From Candidatus Tisiphia endosymbiont of Nedyus quadrimaculatus (lineage in GTDB: Bacteria; Pseudomonadota; Alphaproteobacteria; Rickettsiales; Rickettsiaceae): DNA of 64,000 nucleotides. The notes beneath the pieces are model-generated. The model was not told where the DNA came from and did no database searches. It saw only the letters and a program-made list of their open reading frames with translations. Location: contig NZ_OZ060452.1 of assembly GCF_964059235.1 (NCBI RefSeq), positions 1 to 64,000 of the forward strand, written 5' to 3'. Positions 1 to 7,430 of this stretch are shown here, one piece after another. The stretch's first letter is position 1, and every line of letters begins with the position of its first letter. The position numbers and the translations under genes were made by a program.

Positions 1-480
1 CAATTGTTTGCAAGTTATGCTTTCTATCAAAAAGTTTAATCAGTGCTACATCATGTTTTTTTTGTTGAAATAATATATTTAATGTTTCTGCCGAACTAAT
101 CTTGCCATGAGGCTTAACCCTAGTCAAATCTTGCACTTGACTAGCCACTTGACTAGCCACTTGACTGCCAAAGATATAGGCAATCATAGGTTCGGTCAGT
201 TTTGTATCTTCAATGGTATCGTGCAGTAATGCGGTAACAATCATGTCAGTTCTGAAATATTTTGGAATTTTTAGGGCTGTGTACTGGGCAACCATATAAG
301 CCACCTCTATTGGATGCGAATAATACGGTTCGCCGGATTGTCTCATTTGACTGCCATGATATTTTTTAGCATAGTAGATGCCTTTTTTTACTACATCAAT
401 GTCTATTGGTTGCTTTACTTTTGTATTTAGCAAAATTAATTCATTAAGCAACCTCTCAGCATATGAACAAAACTGGTATT
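1..480 (-). pseudogene. RelA/SpoT-type HD hydrolase fragment, cut by IS982
   Basis: Read on the minus strand from the IS982 boundary, an open frame runs off the left window edge. It contains the HD phosphohydrolase signature TALLHDTIEDT and downstream text ending KLFDRKHN, as in (p)ppGpp hydrolases of the SpoT/RelA family (alarmone breakdown in the cytoplasm). The frame reaches a TAA formed at the IS junction and has no start codon before it, so the 5' end was lost to the insertion or a later rearrangement. A short peptide repeat (SQVASQVASQV) sits just after the HD region. Rickettsia genomes often hold several partial spoT-like genes; whether this is the main copy cannot be told here. Confidence 0.75.
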
Positions 481-1481
481 ACGTCAGTTCGGGATAAGAT
501 ATAGATGAAATAGTAATAGATAAAAGGATTGTCAAAAAGGAGTGCCTGCAGTATTTATATTTTTAAACAAAAAAACAAACTACAGGCATGAAAAAAGATA
601 TCACAGAATTATATAGTTTTATAGATGATTTTTGTAAAATTTATTTGGAGTATGAACAGAGAAAGTTATTACCATCAAATAAGCAGAGAAATCGCTGTTG
701 TAGCATGAGTTTAAGTGAAATGTTAACAATAATAATTATGTTTCATACATCCTATGCTAAGAATTTTAAATTTTTCTATAAAAGTTATATAGAGTGCATG
801 CATAAGGATGATTTCCCTAAAGCCTTGAGTTATAATAGATTTGTTGAATTAATGGCACGATTATTCATACCGCTAAATATGTTGATTCATTTGTTGTTTG
901 GTGAGGAAACAGGTATTTATTTTATTGACTCTACAACGATTAAAGCTTGTCACAATAAAAGGCGTTATAGCAATAAAGTTTTTAAAGGATTAGCCAAACA
1001 TAGTAAATCCTCTATGGGGTATTTTTATGGTTTTAAATTACATGTAATAATCAATAATAAAGGGGAGTTTATGGCATTAAAAGTGACCAAAGGCAATGTA
1101 GATGATAGGGTTCCAGTACCGGAGTTAACAAAAAGATTAACTGGAATTATAGCAGCTGATAAAGGTTATATTAAGCAAAATTTGTTCTTAAATTTATATG
1201 AAAGAGGCTTAAAAATGATTCATGGAATTAAGAAGAATATGGAAAATAAATTAATGGATTTGAAAGAAAAAATCTTACTTCGAAAGCGTAACTTAATTGA
1301 AACAGTTTTTGATTATCTAAAAAATAAAATGAACCTTGAACATACTAGACATAGATCACCAATAAATGCCTTTGTCCATATATTATCTACTCTTGTTGCT
1401 TATTCATTAAAGAAAAATAAACCTTCAACAAAATTTGATTTTAATCTACATGTTCTCAATATCCTTATCCCGAATTGACGT
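481..1481 (+). mobile_element. IS982-family insertion sequence, copy 1 (complete)
   Basis: The element is about 1 kb and is bounded by imperfect inverted repeats: ACGTCAGTTCGGGATAAG on the left and, read inward from the right, ACGTCAATTCGGGATAAG. It encodes one transposase and appears identical to the copy at 10551-11550. The two flanks share no target duplication: the left side is a spoT-like gene and the right side is the interior of an IS21 istA gene. This suggests a junction made by recombination between IS copies instead of simple insertion. Confidence 0.9.
588..1478 (+). CDS. IS982-family transposase
   Basis: The 296-residue protein has the usual length for IS982 transposases. Recognisable parts are the catalytic-core start FIDSTTIKACHNKR, the region GIIAADKGYI, and the late motif KRNLIETVFDYLKN, consistent with a DDE-type nuclease fold that cuts and pastes the element. 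The start ATG follows the left inverted repeat by about 90 bases, and the stop lies inside the right inverted repeat. The same protein, residue for residue, is encoded at 10658-11548, which points to recent transposition. Confidence 0.93.
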   Translation: MKKDITELYSFIDDFCKIYLEYEQRKLLPSNKQRNRCCSMSLSEMLTIIIMFHTSYAKNFKFFYKSYIECMHKDDFPKALSYNRFVELMARLFIPLNMLIHLLFGEETGIYFIDSTTIKACHNKRRYSNKVFKGLAKHSKSSMGYFYGFKLHVIINNKGEFMALKVTKGNVDDRVPVPELTKRLTGIIAADKGYIKQNLFLNLYERGLKMIHGIKKNMENKLMDLKEKILLRKRNLIETVFDYLKNKMNLEHTRHRSPINAFVHILSTLVAYSLKKNKPSTKFDFNLHVLNILIPN

Positions 1482-2865
1482 GTAATATAATATTTAAAAT
1501 TACCTCCTTACTAACAGTTCCTATTTTTAGTGCTTGGGTGCATGCTGATACTACTGCTTCTATGGATTCCATTGCTATATACGATAATATATGAGCAAAA
1601 TCTCTTGTACCTGCTGGGCTGCTCTCAAGACGTCTTCTAACTTCTATGAGCTCTTCTGGTAAATTCATATTAAGGAATGGTTCACCATTTCTTAATGCTC
1701 CGGGTTTATACCTTAATATTGGCAGATAATGATTGACGTCATAACAAGTTTCTCCCTTAGTAAATTTCCGTTTATGACGACCTACCTCTTGACCATTATA
1801 AATAAATACTAGATGTTCAGCATATATCTTACATTGTACTATTTTCCCAGCACAACTACAGTGAACGCTATAATTATTGCTTTCATATCTAGCCAAACAA
1901 GTAATAGAAACCTTGATATCTATTTCTTTGCAACCGTTAAATAATACAGGCACGGATACTAAAAAATTACGTTCTAGTTGATATGCTTCATCTATAGTCT
2001 TATCTTTATATTCGGGGTGTTTATGAGAGCTATTATAAGTAACTAATCTGCTGGTTAATATATCGTTTAATTCTTGCAAGGTTAAAGCTTTTGGCATAGG
2101 AGTAAAGAACTGTTCCCGGTCAATCTGTACTTGTCGCTCAACCCTACCTTTTTCATTACCTCGAGCTGGAGAACATGCTATCGGTTCAATGAGATAATGT
2201 GCGCAGAGCTTTTCAAACTTTGGATTCCATTCTCTATTATTAGAGCCTTTTAAAACCTTACTGACAGCAGTCTTCATATTATCATAAATCCCTTTAGTTG
2301 GACTACCACCAAAAAAAGTAAAGGCTCTAACATGTGCATCAAATACCATCTCTTGAGCTTCAGTAGGATAAATATAGATAAATTTTTTACGGCTATAACA
2401 CAAAACAAAGTGAGCTACTTTAACATTTATTATTTCTCCAGCTAATATTACTTGCTTACTACTCCAGTCAAATTGGTAAGCTTCCCCAGGAGCAAAGGAT
2501 AAAGGTACGCAAGCTTTTATATTAATCTCAAAATTTCTATCATTCCAAGTGTTAATATAACGACTAACAGCAGAGTAACTGCCTTGATACCCATAAATCT
2601 TTAACTCCTCAAATAAAGCTTTCCCTGTTTTTTTAGGCTTTGAATTCTTATTATCCCGCAACATCCTCTCAAGACTCTCAATATATTTCCCGAGTTTAGG
2701 TATAGGTTGAATTATTCGTATATAATCAGATTTAATCTCTCCTTGCGTACGAATGATACTTCTAACTGTATTACGTGATATATTTAATTCTCTACTTATT
2801 GAACGTATACCTTCTCCACGACGATAACGTCCTAATATCTTTCTCTTACTTTCCATTATTAACAT
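1481..2865 (-). pseudogene. istA: istA transposase of IS21-A, 3' truncated
   Basis: The fragment holds the helix-turn-helix N-terminus (GEGIRSISRELNISRNTVRS), the DDE core around QFDWSSKQVIL and the conserved NEKGRVER segment. It then reads into IS982 and stops there, losing about 40 C-terminal residues compared with the 501-residue intact copies. It matches the copy-3 version (K in SSKQVIL) and not copy 2 (E at that place). Without istB it is unlikely to be mobile alone. Confidence 0.9.
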
Positions 2866-3022
2866 CTCTGATTTTATACTCCTATTATTTATTCTGAAAA
2901 TAATAGAAGTATAGGTTGATAATAATGGATTAATAACGTACTACTTTTCCCACTTCTTAGGTGGGTCATTTTTCAACGCACATTAACCCATTTAGTGGGT
3001 CATTATTGCACGCTTTTTAACA
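1481..3022 (-). mobile_element. IS21-family element A, copy 1 (istA end only)
   Basis: This is the istA half of the IS21 element found complete at 42816-45291 and 47350-49801. The right end is intact and stops at ...GCTTTTTAACA, with two internal copies of a GTGGGTCATT repeat typical of the multiple terminal repeats of IS21. The left side is cut at the IS982 boundary within istA, so the end of istA and all of istB are missing. The right end was placed inside folA. Confidence 0.9.
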
Positions 3023-3148
3023 GGTAATAGCTCTAAAATGCTTGATTTCATCTAGATAATACCATGGTAAGGCATTATTACGTCCTATGACCCCATCTTT
3101 TGTTGCTGCCATGATTCCTATAATAGATATAGATTGTTTGCTTATCAT
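3023..3148 (-). pseudogene. folA: folA (dihydrofolate reductase) 5' fragment, cut by IS21
   Basis: Starting at an ATG four bases after the folKP stop, the minus strand encodes about 42 residues including GIMAATKDGVIGRNNALPW and YLDEIKHFRAIT, the recognisable N-terminus of dihydrofolate reductase (NADPH-dependent reduction of dihydrofolate to tetrahydrofolate). The frame ends at the IS21-A right end, and the remaining three quarters of the gene are absent from this window. It was the last gene of folB-folKP-folA. Loss of the substrate-binding core makes it non-functional. Confidence 0.88.
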
Positions 3149-3152
3149 GTCA

Positions 3153-4421
3153 TTACTCGTTATTAGATGAGTGATATGCAACCAAAGCCTTCATATGATC
3201 TTTCACATTATGTACTCGTAAAAAATCTACTTTATCTTTAATAGCCAAGGAAGCTCCAATTGTTTCTATGTCTCTAGCATAAGCATGGGGTTCTTCAGAA
3301 AAAGCATGAATATATGATTTTCTAGAATGGCCTATCATTATCAAAGAACCTAAGCTTTTAAGCTGATCTATACTTCTTAATATTTCAATATTTTGATAAG
3401 CTGTCTTGCCAAACCCTATACCAGGATCTAGAACGATATTCTCTAGAGTAAATCCAAGCTTAGTAAGCCTTTGTATAGCACCCTTACCCCATTGAATCAG
3501 ATAATCAATTGGTTTGACGTTTAAGGGTATAATCTGATTTTTGCTTGGTGGAATAGTAATAGAGTGCATAAGACAAAATTTGCAACCAGCTTTTGCTATA
3601 GCCCTTAATGTGTTATCATCAAACCCTCCACCAACATCATTAATCCATCTTATATGATATTTTTCTATAAGATTTACAGCAATAAAAGGATGTAATGTAT
3701 CAACACTTATATCGATCTTTTTATCAGTAATAATAGGGGCTAGTTCCTCTAACACTTCATCTAACTTAGCGTATTTAGATTCAATAGGTTGAATAGTTGC
3801 ATTAGGCCTTGTTGATTGAGCACCAATTTCAATAACGCTAGCTCCATCTTCTACAAGCTTTATCACTTGTTCTATAGCTTTATTTGTTTCATAAAAATTT
3901 CCGCCATCTGAAAAAGAATCCTTAGTTATATTAACGATTCCTACCAACCGAGGATTTAAGACAGAGCTTTTTATAAAAGAGTTCTCTATACTTGGTTGGA
4001 ATTTCCATGGCTCTTTACCCATTAATGCTAATAGATGTTTGAGAAAATCACGATTTTCCAGTTTAGGGTGGGGAATAACAAGATACTTTGTGTTTATAAT
4101 TAGATCGTTATAAAACAAAATATCTAAATCAATAATACGTGGGGCCCATAGTTCATGCTTTCTAGGACGTCCTATGGTTATTTCTATATTTTGCAATGAT
4201 TGCAATAATTCTGTTGGTGATAAGTTTGTCTCTCCAGCAACTATCATATTTAAAAATGGCTTATCCCAGTCATCAGAAGCGTTACATGGTAAAATTGCCT
4301 TAGTTTCAAGAATGATAGAACATCTAATATTTGATAAACAATATTGCCTAATTAAGTTAACAGATGCCCATAAATTATCGAGACGATTACTTAAATTTGA
4401 TCCCAAGCTTATATAAATCAT
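3153..4421 (-). CDS. folKP: Bifunctional HPPK/DHPS (FolK-FolP fusion)
   Basis: The N-terminal part (about residues 1-140; YISLGSN, PRIIDLDILFYND, NRDFLKHLL) is 6-hydroxymethyl-dihydropterin pyrophosphokinase. The C-terminal part (about 158-420; VGIVNITKDSFSDGG, EIGAQSTRPNA, LDPGIGFGK, GHSRKSYI) is dihydropteroate synthase, which joins the pterin to p-aminobenzoate. The fusion is known in rickettsias. The ATG at 4421 shares a base with the folB stop (TGATG), indicating translational coupling; a GTG one codon upstream is also possible. The stop is followed four bases later by the folA ATG. The gene itself appears intact, although its neighbours on both sides are damaged. Confidence 0.92.
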   Translation of the reverse strand: MIYISLGSNLSNRLDNLWASVNLIRQYCLSNIRCSIILETKAILPCNASDDWDKPFLNMIVAGETNLSPTELLQSLQNIEITIGRPRKHELWAPRIIDLDILFYNDLIINTKYLVIPHPKLENRDFLKHLLALMGKEPWKFQPSIENSFIKSSVLNPRLVGIVNITKDSFSDGGNFYETNKAIEQVIKLVEDGASVIEIGAQSTRPNATIQPIESKYAKLDEVLEELAPIITDKKIDISVDTLHPFIAVNLIEKYHIRWINDVGGGFDDNTLRAIAKAGCKFCLMHSITIPPSKNQIIPLNVKPIDYLIQWGKGAIQRLTKLGFTLENIVLDPGIGFGKTAYQNIEILRSIDQLKSLGSLIMIGHSRKSYIHAFSEEPHAYARDIETIGASLAIKDKVDFLRVHNVKDHMKALVAYHSSNNE

Positions 4422-4879
4422 CACGCATCCTCATTAGACCTCTTGCGTAATTCTACTTCTGCTGGTAATTTGTGCGTGATACCGGTACTCTGCTCCTCAC
4501 GTACATTTGAGTACGCTGCGGGTCGAGATTCCGTGTTTCCTACAAATTCCTTAGCATAAGCGAATTTCGCAAGAGGTCTATTAATAAAATTAATGTAATG
4601 CGTCCAACTAATACCCCCATGAATGTTGGGTACAGGAGGAGAAACTTTACGAGTCTCAATTTTAATTGATTGGATTAGATGTTGGAATGAATTTAAGTAA
4701 TCAAAAATTGCCTTATAAATAGATTCTGTCAAATGCTCAACAACATTAAAGCACTTTCCTTGACAAAAAACGGTAATTAACTCAACTATCTTAAGATAAC
4801 AAACAACATCCTTTAGCTTATCTGTATAAGCACCTTGAGGACACACCTTAAAACACAAGTCAATATTGAAACTAATCAT
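4421..4879 (-). CDS. folB: Dihydroneopterin aldolase FolB, probably 5'-frameshifted, with an RPE-encoded C-terminus
   Basis: The frame shows FolB features: FNIDLCFKVC, DVVCYLKIVELI, NVVEHLTESIY and a C-terminal PNIHGGISW. The same frame stays open upstream and encodes HLGCTEEEKVHPQ, which belongs to the FolB N-terminus, but no standard start codon precedes it. An ATG at 4959 would fit if one base were added to the five-base poly-A tract at 4952-4956, so a one-base loss is likely. The current first ATG (4879) would miss about 27 residues. The last 50 residues come from a palindromic element at 4439-4576. The gene is first in folB-folKP-folA; activity is doubtful. Confidence 0.75.
   Translation of the reverse strand: MISFNIDLCFKVCPQGAYTDKLKDVVCYLKIVELITVFCQGKCFNVVEHLTESIYKAIFDYLNSFQHLIQSIKIETRKVSPPVPNIHGGISWTHYINFINRPLAKFAYAKEFVGNTESRPAAYSNVREEQSTGITHKLPAEVELRKRSNEDA
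4439..4576. repeat. Rickettsia palindromic element (RPE) translated within folB
   Basis: The 138-bp block begins CCTCTTGCG and ends CGCAAGAGG, with the flanks extending the match (TTAGACC.../...GGTCTA). It is read in frame in folB and gives a peptide with AAYSNVREE and THKLPAEVELRKRS, close to the peptide style known from RPE-1 insertions in rickettsial proteins. A related peptide (TAAYTDVREE) occurs at 53998-54141. Confidence 0.85.
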
Positions 4880-4991
4880 TTGGGGATGAACCTTCTCTTC
4901 CTCAGTACATCCAAGATGAAGCCAAATACGAAAATCTATAATAGAAAGCTTAAAAACATTTTTATTGAATATAACCTCATTTTACTTATTA

Positions 4992-5187
4992 ACCCGAGTT
5001 GCCAATTAATTATACTGGCAAAAGCTATACTTAAAGCTGATTCCATGTGAGACTCGATACTAAAACATTTTCAATACAAACATATTTCTAAAAAATATAG
5101 TTTTTATTGAGTGTTTTAATGTTACAAATTAACCTCAAACGTTCATAAACATAGCTCTGCTCTTATAAATTAATTGGCAACTCGGGT
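4992..5187. repeat. Small inverted-repeat element (MITE-like), 196 bp
   Basis: Near-perfect terminal inverted repeats of about 23 bp (ACCCGAGTTGCCAATTAATT at both ends, pointing inward) enclose about 150 bp without a convincing gene. A third, lone copy of the same end lies at 7108-7131. The pattern fits a non-autonomous derivative of an insertion sequence whose transposase is not in this window. It sits about 30 bp upstream of the folB coding frame and may have displaced its promoter. Confidence 0.75.
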
Positions 5188-5282
5188 CGGTTAAATGTAT
5201 TATGAAAAAATTGATCTGTCAACAGCAATTATCTTTAAAAAAATAAATATTTTTTATCTGTATTTTATATCAATAAAAAATA

Positions 5283-5575
5283 TTATTGTTTAACAACAAA
5301 TAAGCGTTTTTGTTGAATAAGCTTATGACAAACTTCAAGTAATTTACGCATACATAGCTACTATAGCAACTTTCTTAGGTTTCAAATTATTAACAAGTCT
5401 GTCATATAAAGTTTTTAAATATTGAAAGCCATTTTTGCCTGCTAGTATTGCCATATATAGAGCATCCCGTGGTATTTTCCTACCTCCTTTAATAAATCTT
5501 TGTCCTTGTTTATTGCCACTATCACGTGCATATGGTGCTATTCCAACCATTGCTGCTAATTCATTACTACAAAAC
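5283..5575 (-). pseudogene. IS110-family transposase C-terminal fragment
   Basis: The minus strand encodes NELAAMVGIAPYARDSG, then KGGRKIPRDALYMA, the C-terminal catalytic region of IS110-family transposases. A one-base frameshift near 5346 separates it from the natural ending RKLLEVCHKLIQQKR. The N-terminal DEDD nuclease half is missing. It is not the same sequence as the intact IS1111-type transposase at 30740 but belongs to the same broad family. Confidence 0.82.
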
Positions 5576-5926
5576 TTACGCTATGAGAAAAAAAATGGTA
5601 AATTATGTTGAGTATAATTTACAAATGCCAAGAGGATAAAATTGCAATCTATACTCTTTTTATCAATAAACTGCTATGAAACTAAGGATTGACAATGGAG
5701 GGAGGATATAGTAGAAAAATATTAACAAAACAACAAATTATATGAAACTAGGAAAATTTATGTGATGGATTATAATCTAATTAATTTTGGAGAAGTGTAA
5801 TATAAGATATATATAACTAGCCTAAAAAGACTAGTCATAATTATAGTTATGGCTAAGACTTTCTTATGTTAGTAAGACTTTAGTAGTTATTGATTTATTA
5901 ATAATATTTATAGGTGGAATAGTTAT
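5576..5926. other. Intergenic region upstream of the ankyrin gene
   Basis: No gene was found. The region holds two small hairpins (GTAAATTAT-7 nt-ATAATTTAC near 5600, and ACTAG...CTAGT near 5818) and very AT-rich sequence suitable for a promoter, but no clear pair of -35 and -10 boxes can be assigned to the ankyrin gene. Confidence 0.4.
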
Positions 5927-6742
5927 ATGAAAGACGAAAAGGCATTTCAGGATGTATTTCGTACAACCTGTGATAGAAAATTGGAAGTATTAAAGAACTT
6001 CGAAACACAAGATTTGATAGATGCTCAAAATATACATGGAGCAACAGTTCTAATGTTTGAAGCACAAGAGGGTCACAACGAATCAGTTAAGTTGTTATAC
6101 TTTGCAGGAGCTAACGTAAATCTTCAAAGTGATAAAGGCAATACGGCTATAATGTGTGCAGCCCATAGCGGACACTTAGAGACAGTTAAGTTACTAATAT
6201 TGTGTGAAGCTGAAGTAAATGCTACAAATAGTAAAGGGAATACATCTCTAATTATAGCAGCCCAGTATGGTTATACAGACATAGTTCAGTTATTATGTAA
6301 GAACGAAGCTGATGTAAATTTCCAAAATGAAAAGGGAGAGACAGCTCTAATATTTGCAGTCGCACATAATCGTACAGACGTAGTTGAGATGCTACTCAAA
6401 TATGAAGCTGATGTAAATCTCACAAATGCTAATGAGAATACACCTCTAATGTGGGCAGCACAACACAATAATGAAGAAATGGCTAATGCACTACTAAAGA
6501 AAGGGGCTAAAGTAAATCTTCAAGATAAGGAGGGAAATACAGCACTAATAACTGCAGTATATGCAAAGCATCCAAAAATGATTAATTTTCTACTCGACCA
6601 TAGAGCTGATAAGACTATCCGCAATAACGACGGAAAGACAGCTGTAGATTTAGCAAAAGAAAGTAGTAATACAGAGATGATGCAGTTATTATGCTATGAA
6701 GTAGCGGATATAAATCCCCAAAATAATGATATGCTTCTATAG
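5927..6742 (+). CDS. Ankyrin-repeat protein, possibly shortened by an amber codon
   Basis: The 271-residue protein is almost all ankyrin repeats, about seven from residue 35 on, with repeat cores such as GNTAIMCAAHSGHLETVKLL, GETALIFAVAHNRTDVVEML and ENTPLMWAAQHNNEEMANAL. Ankyrin proteins bind other proteins and in Rickettsiales are frequent candidate effectors, but no signal peptide or secretion signal is visible. The frame stays open past the TAG at 6740 for 27 more codons (to 6826), so the natural protein may have been longer. It lies next to a phage gene fragment, and phage-linked ankyrin genes are common in this order. Confidence 0.85.
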   Translation: MKDEKAFQDVFRTTCDRKLEVLKNFETQDLIDAQNIHGATVLMFEAQEGHNESVKLLYFAGANVNLQSDKGNTAIMCAAHSGHLETVKLLILCEAEVNATNSKGNTSLIIAAQYGYTDIVQLLCKNEADVNFQNEKGETALIFAVAHNRTDVVEMLLKYEADVNLTNANENTPLMWAAQHNNEEMANALLKKGAKVNLQDKEGNTALITAVYAKHPKMINFLLDHRADKTIRNNDGKTAVDLAKESSNTEMMQLLCYEVADINPQNNDMLL

Positions 6743-6882
6743 CATGTTGATGTAGGGGTAGAAGCTGCTTGTTCAGGTGCTGTAGACGCTTTAGGAGCAA
6801 CGTTAAAAGTAGATGATACTTATTAAGATACAATTATAAATAAATTATACCATAGTATACCAACTATTGGTAATTAAATATT

Positions 6883-7107
6883 ATGCAAGAACAATTTGTT
6901 TATTCACAAAAAAATAGTTTTTCTAGTGGGGAACTGACTCCAACTATTGAAGGCAGAACAGAGCTAGGTTTATACCAAAATGGCGTGAAGAAGTTGAACA
7001 ATTTTATGCTACTCCCCTCTAGTAGTATAATGAGAAGGCACGGTATCCAGTTTGTTTATCTGTTTAACAATAATGTGCCGAGGAAAATGGCATCATTAAT
7101 GTTCTCT
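6883..7107 (+). pseudogene. Phage structural protein N-terminal fragment
   Basis: The first 70 residues contain FSSGELTPTIEGRTELGLY, then GVKKLNNFMLLPSSSIMRR and GIQFV. This resembles the N-terminus of a podovirus structural protein family (typically SAGELSP...ENFIV...GG...RPGT.FV), which usually lies downstream of the capsid and tail-adaptor genes. The frame is broken by an inverted-repeat end at 7108. Its place upstream of the terminase gene, 7 kb from the rest of the module, suggests rearrangement. Confidence 0.65.
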
Positions 7108-7131
7108 AACCCGAGTTGCCAATTAATTATA
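7108..7131 (+). repeat. Solo terminal repeat of the MITE/IS type seen at 4992-5187
   Basis: The 24 bases match the left end of the 4992-5187 element, including ACCCGAGTTGCCAATTAATT, but no partner end follows. It interrupts the phage gene fragment and marks a deletion or recombination point. Confidence 0.75.
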
Positions 7132-7430
7132 GTTTGCACCTGGGCGTTTATTTGACGTGCCTGTAAAAATGGGGTGGATCAAGCAGCCTACTTTAGAAAA
7201 AGATATTAATCCTTATCCAATATTTTTTTCAATGAGTACAATATGACGTTTATTATGGATAAATTAGGCGATGTTGTCACTAGATATAATTCTGTATTGA
7301 ATCAAACTTACCTATACTATATCATATTTTTATCGAAGTAGCCATACTAGCACATTTTATTAAAACTTAATCGATAAAATAATTTAGCAAAATTTAACTA
7401 AAAATTTTGCTACCAAAAACATAAATATAA
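7132..7430 (+). other. Degenerate coding remnant and upstream region of the AAA-ATPase gene
   Basis: From 7134 an open frame reads FAPGRLFDVPVKMGW and ends at a stop about 40 codons in. It may be a further piece of the phage gene, but I do not recognise it. The remaining sequence is AT-rich and non-coding. Confidence 0.3.

Noticed and set aside
4835-5050. Plus-strand 71-codon frame
   Set aside because: It runs antisense across the folB 5' region and into the inverted-repeat element; no protein features.
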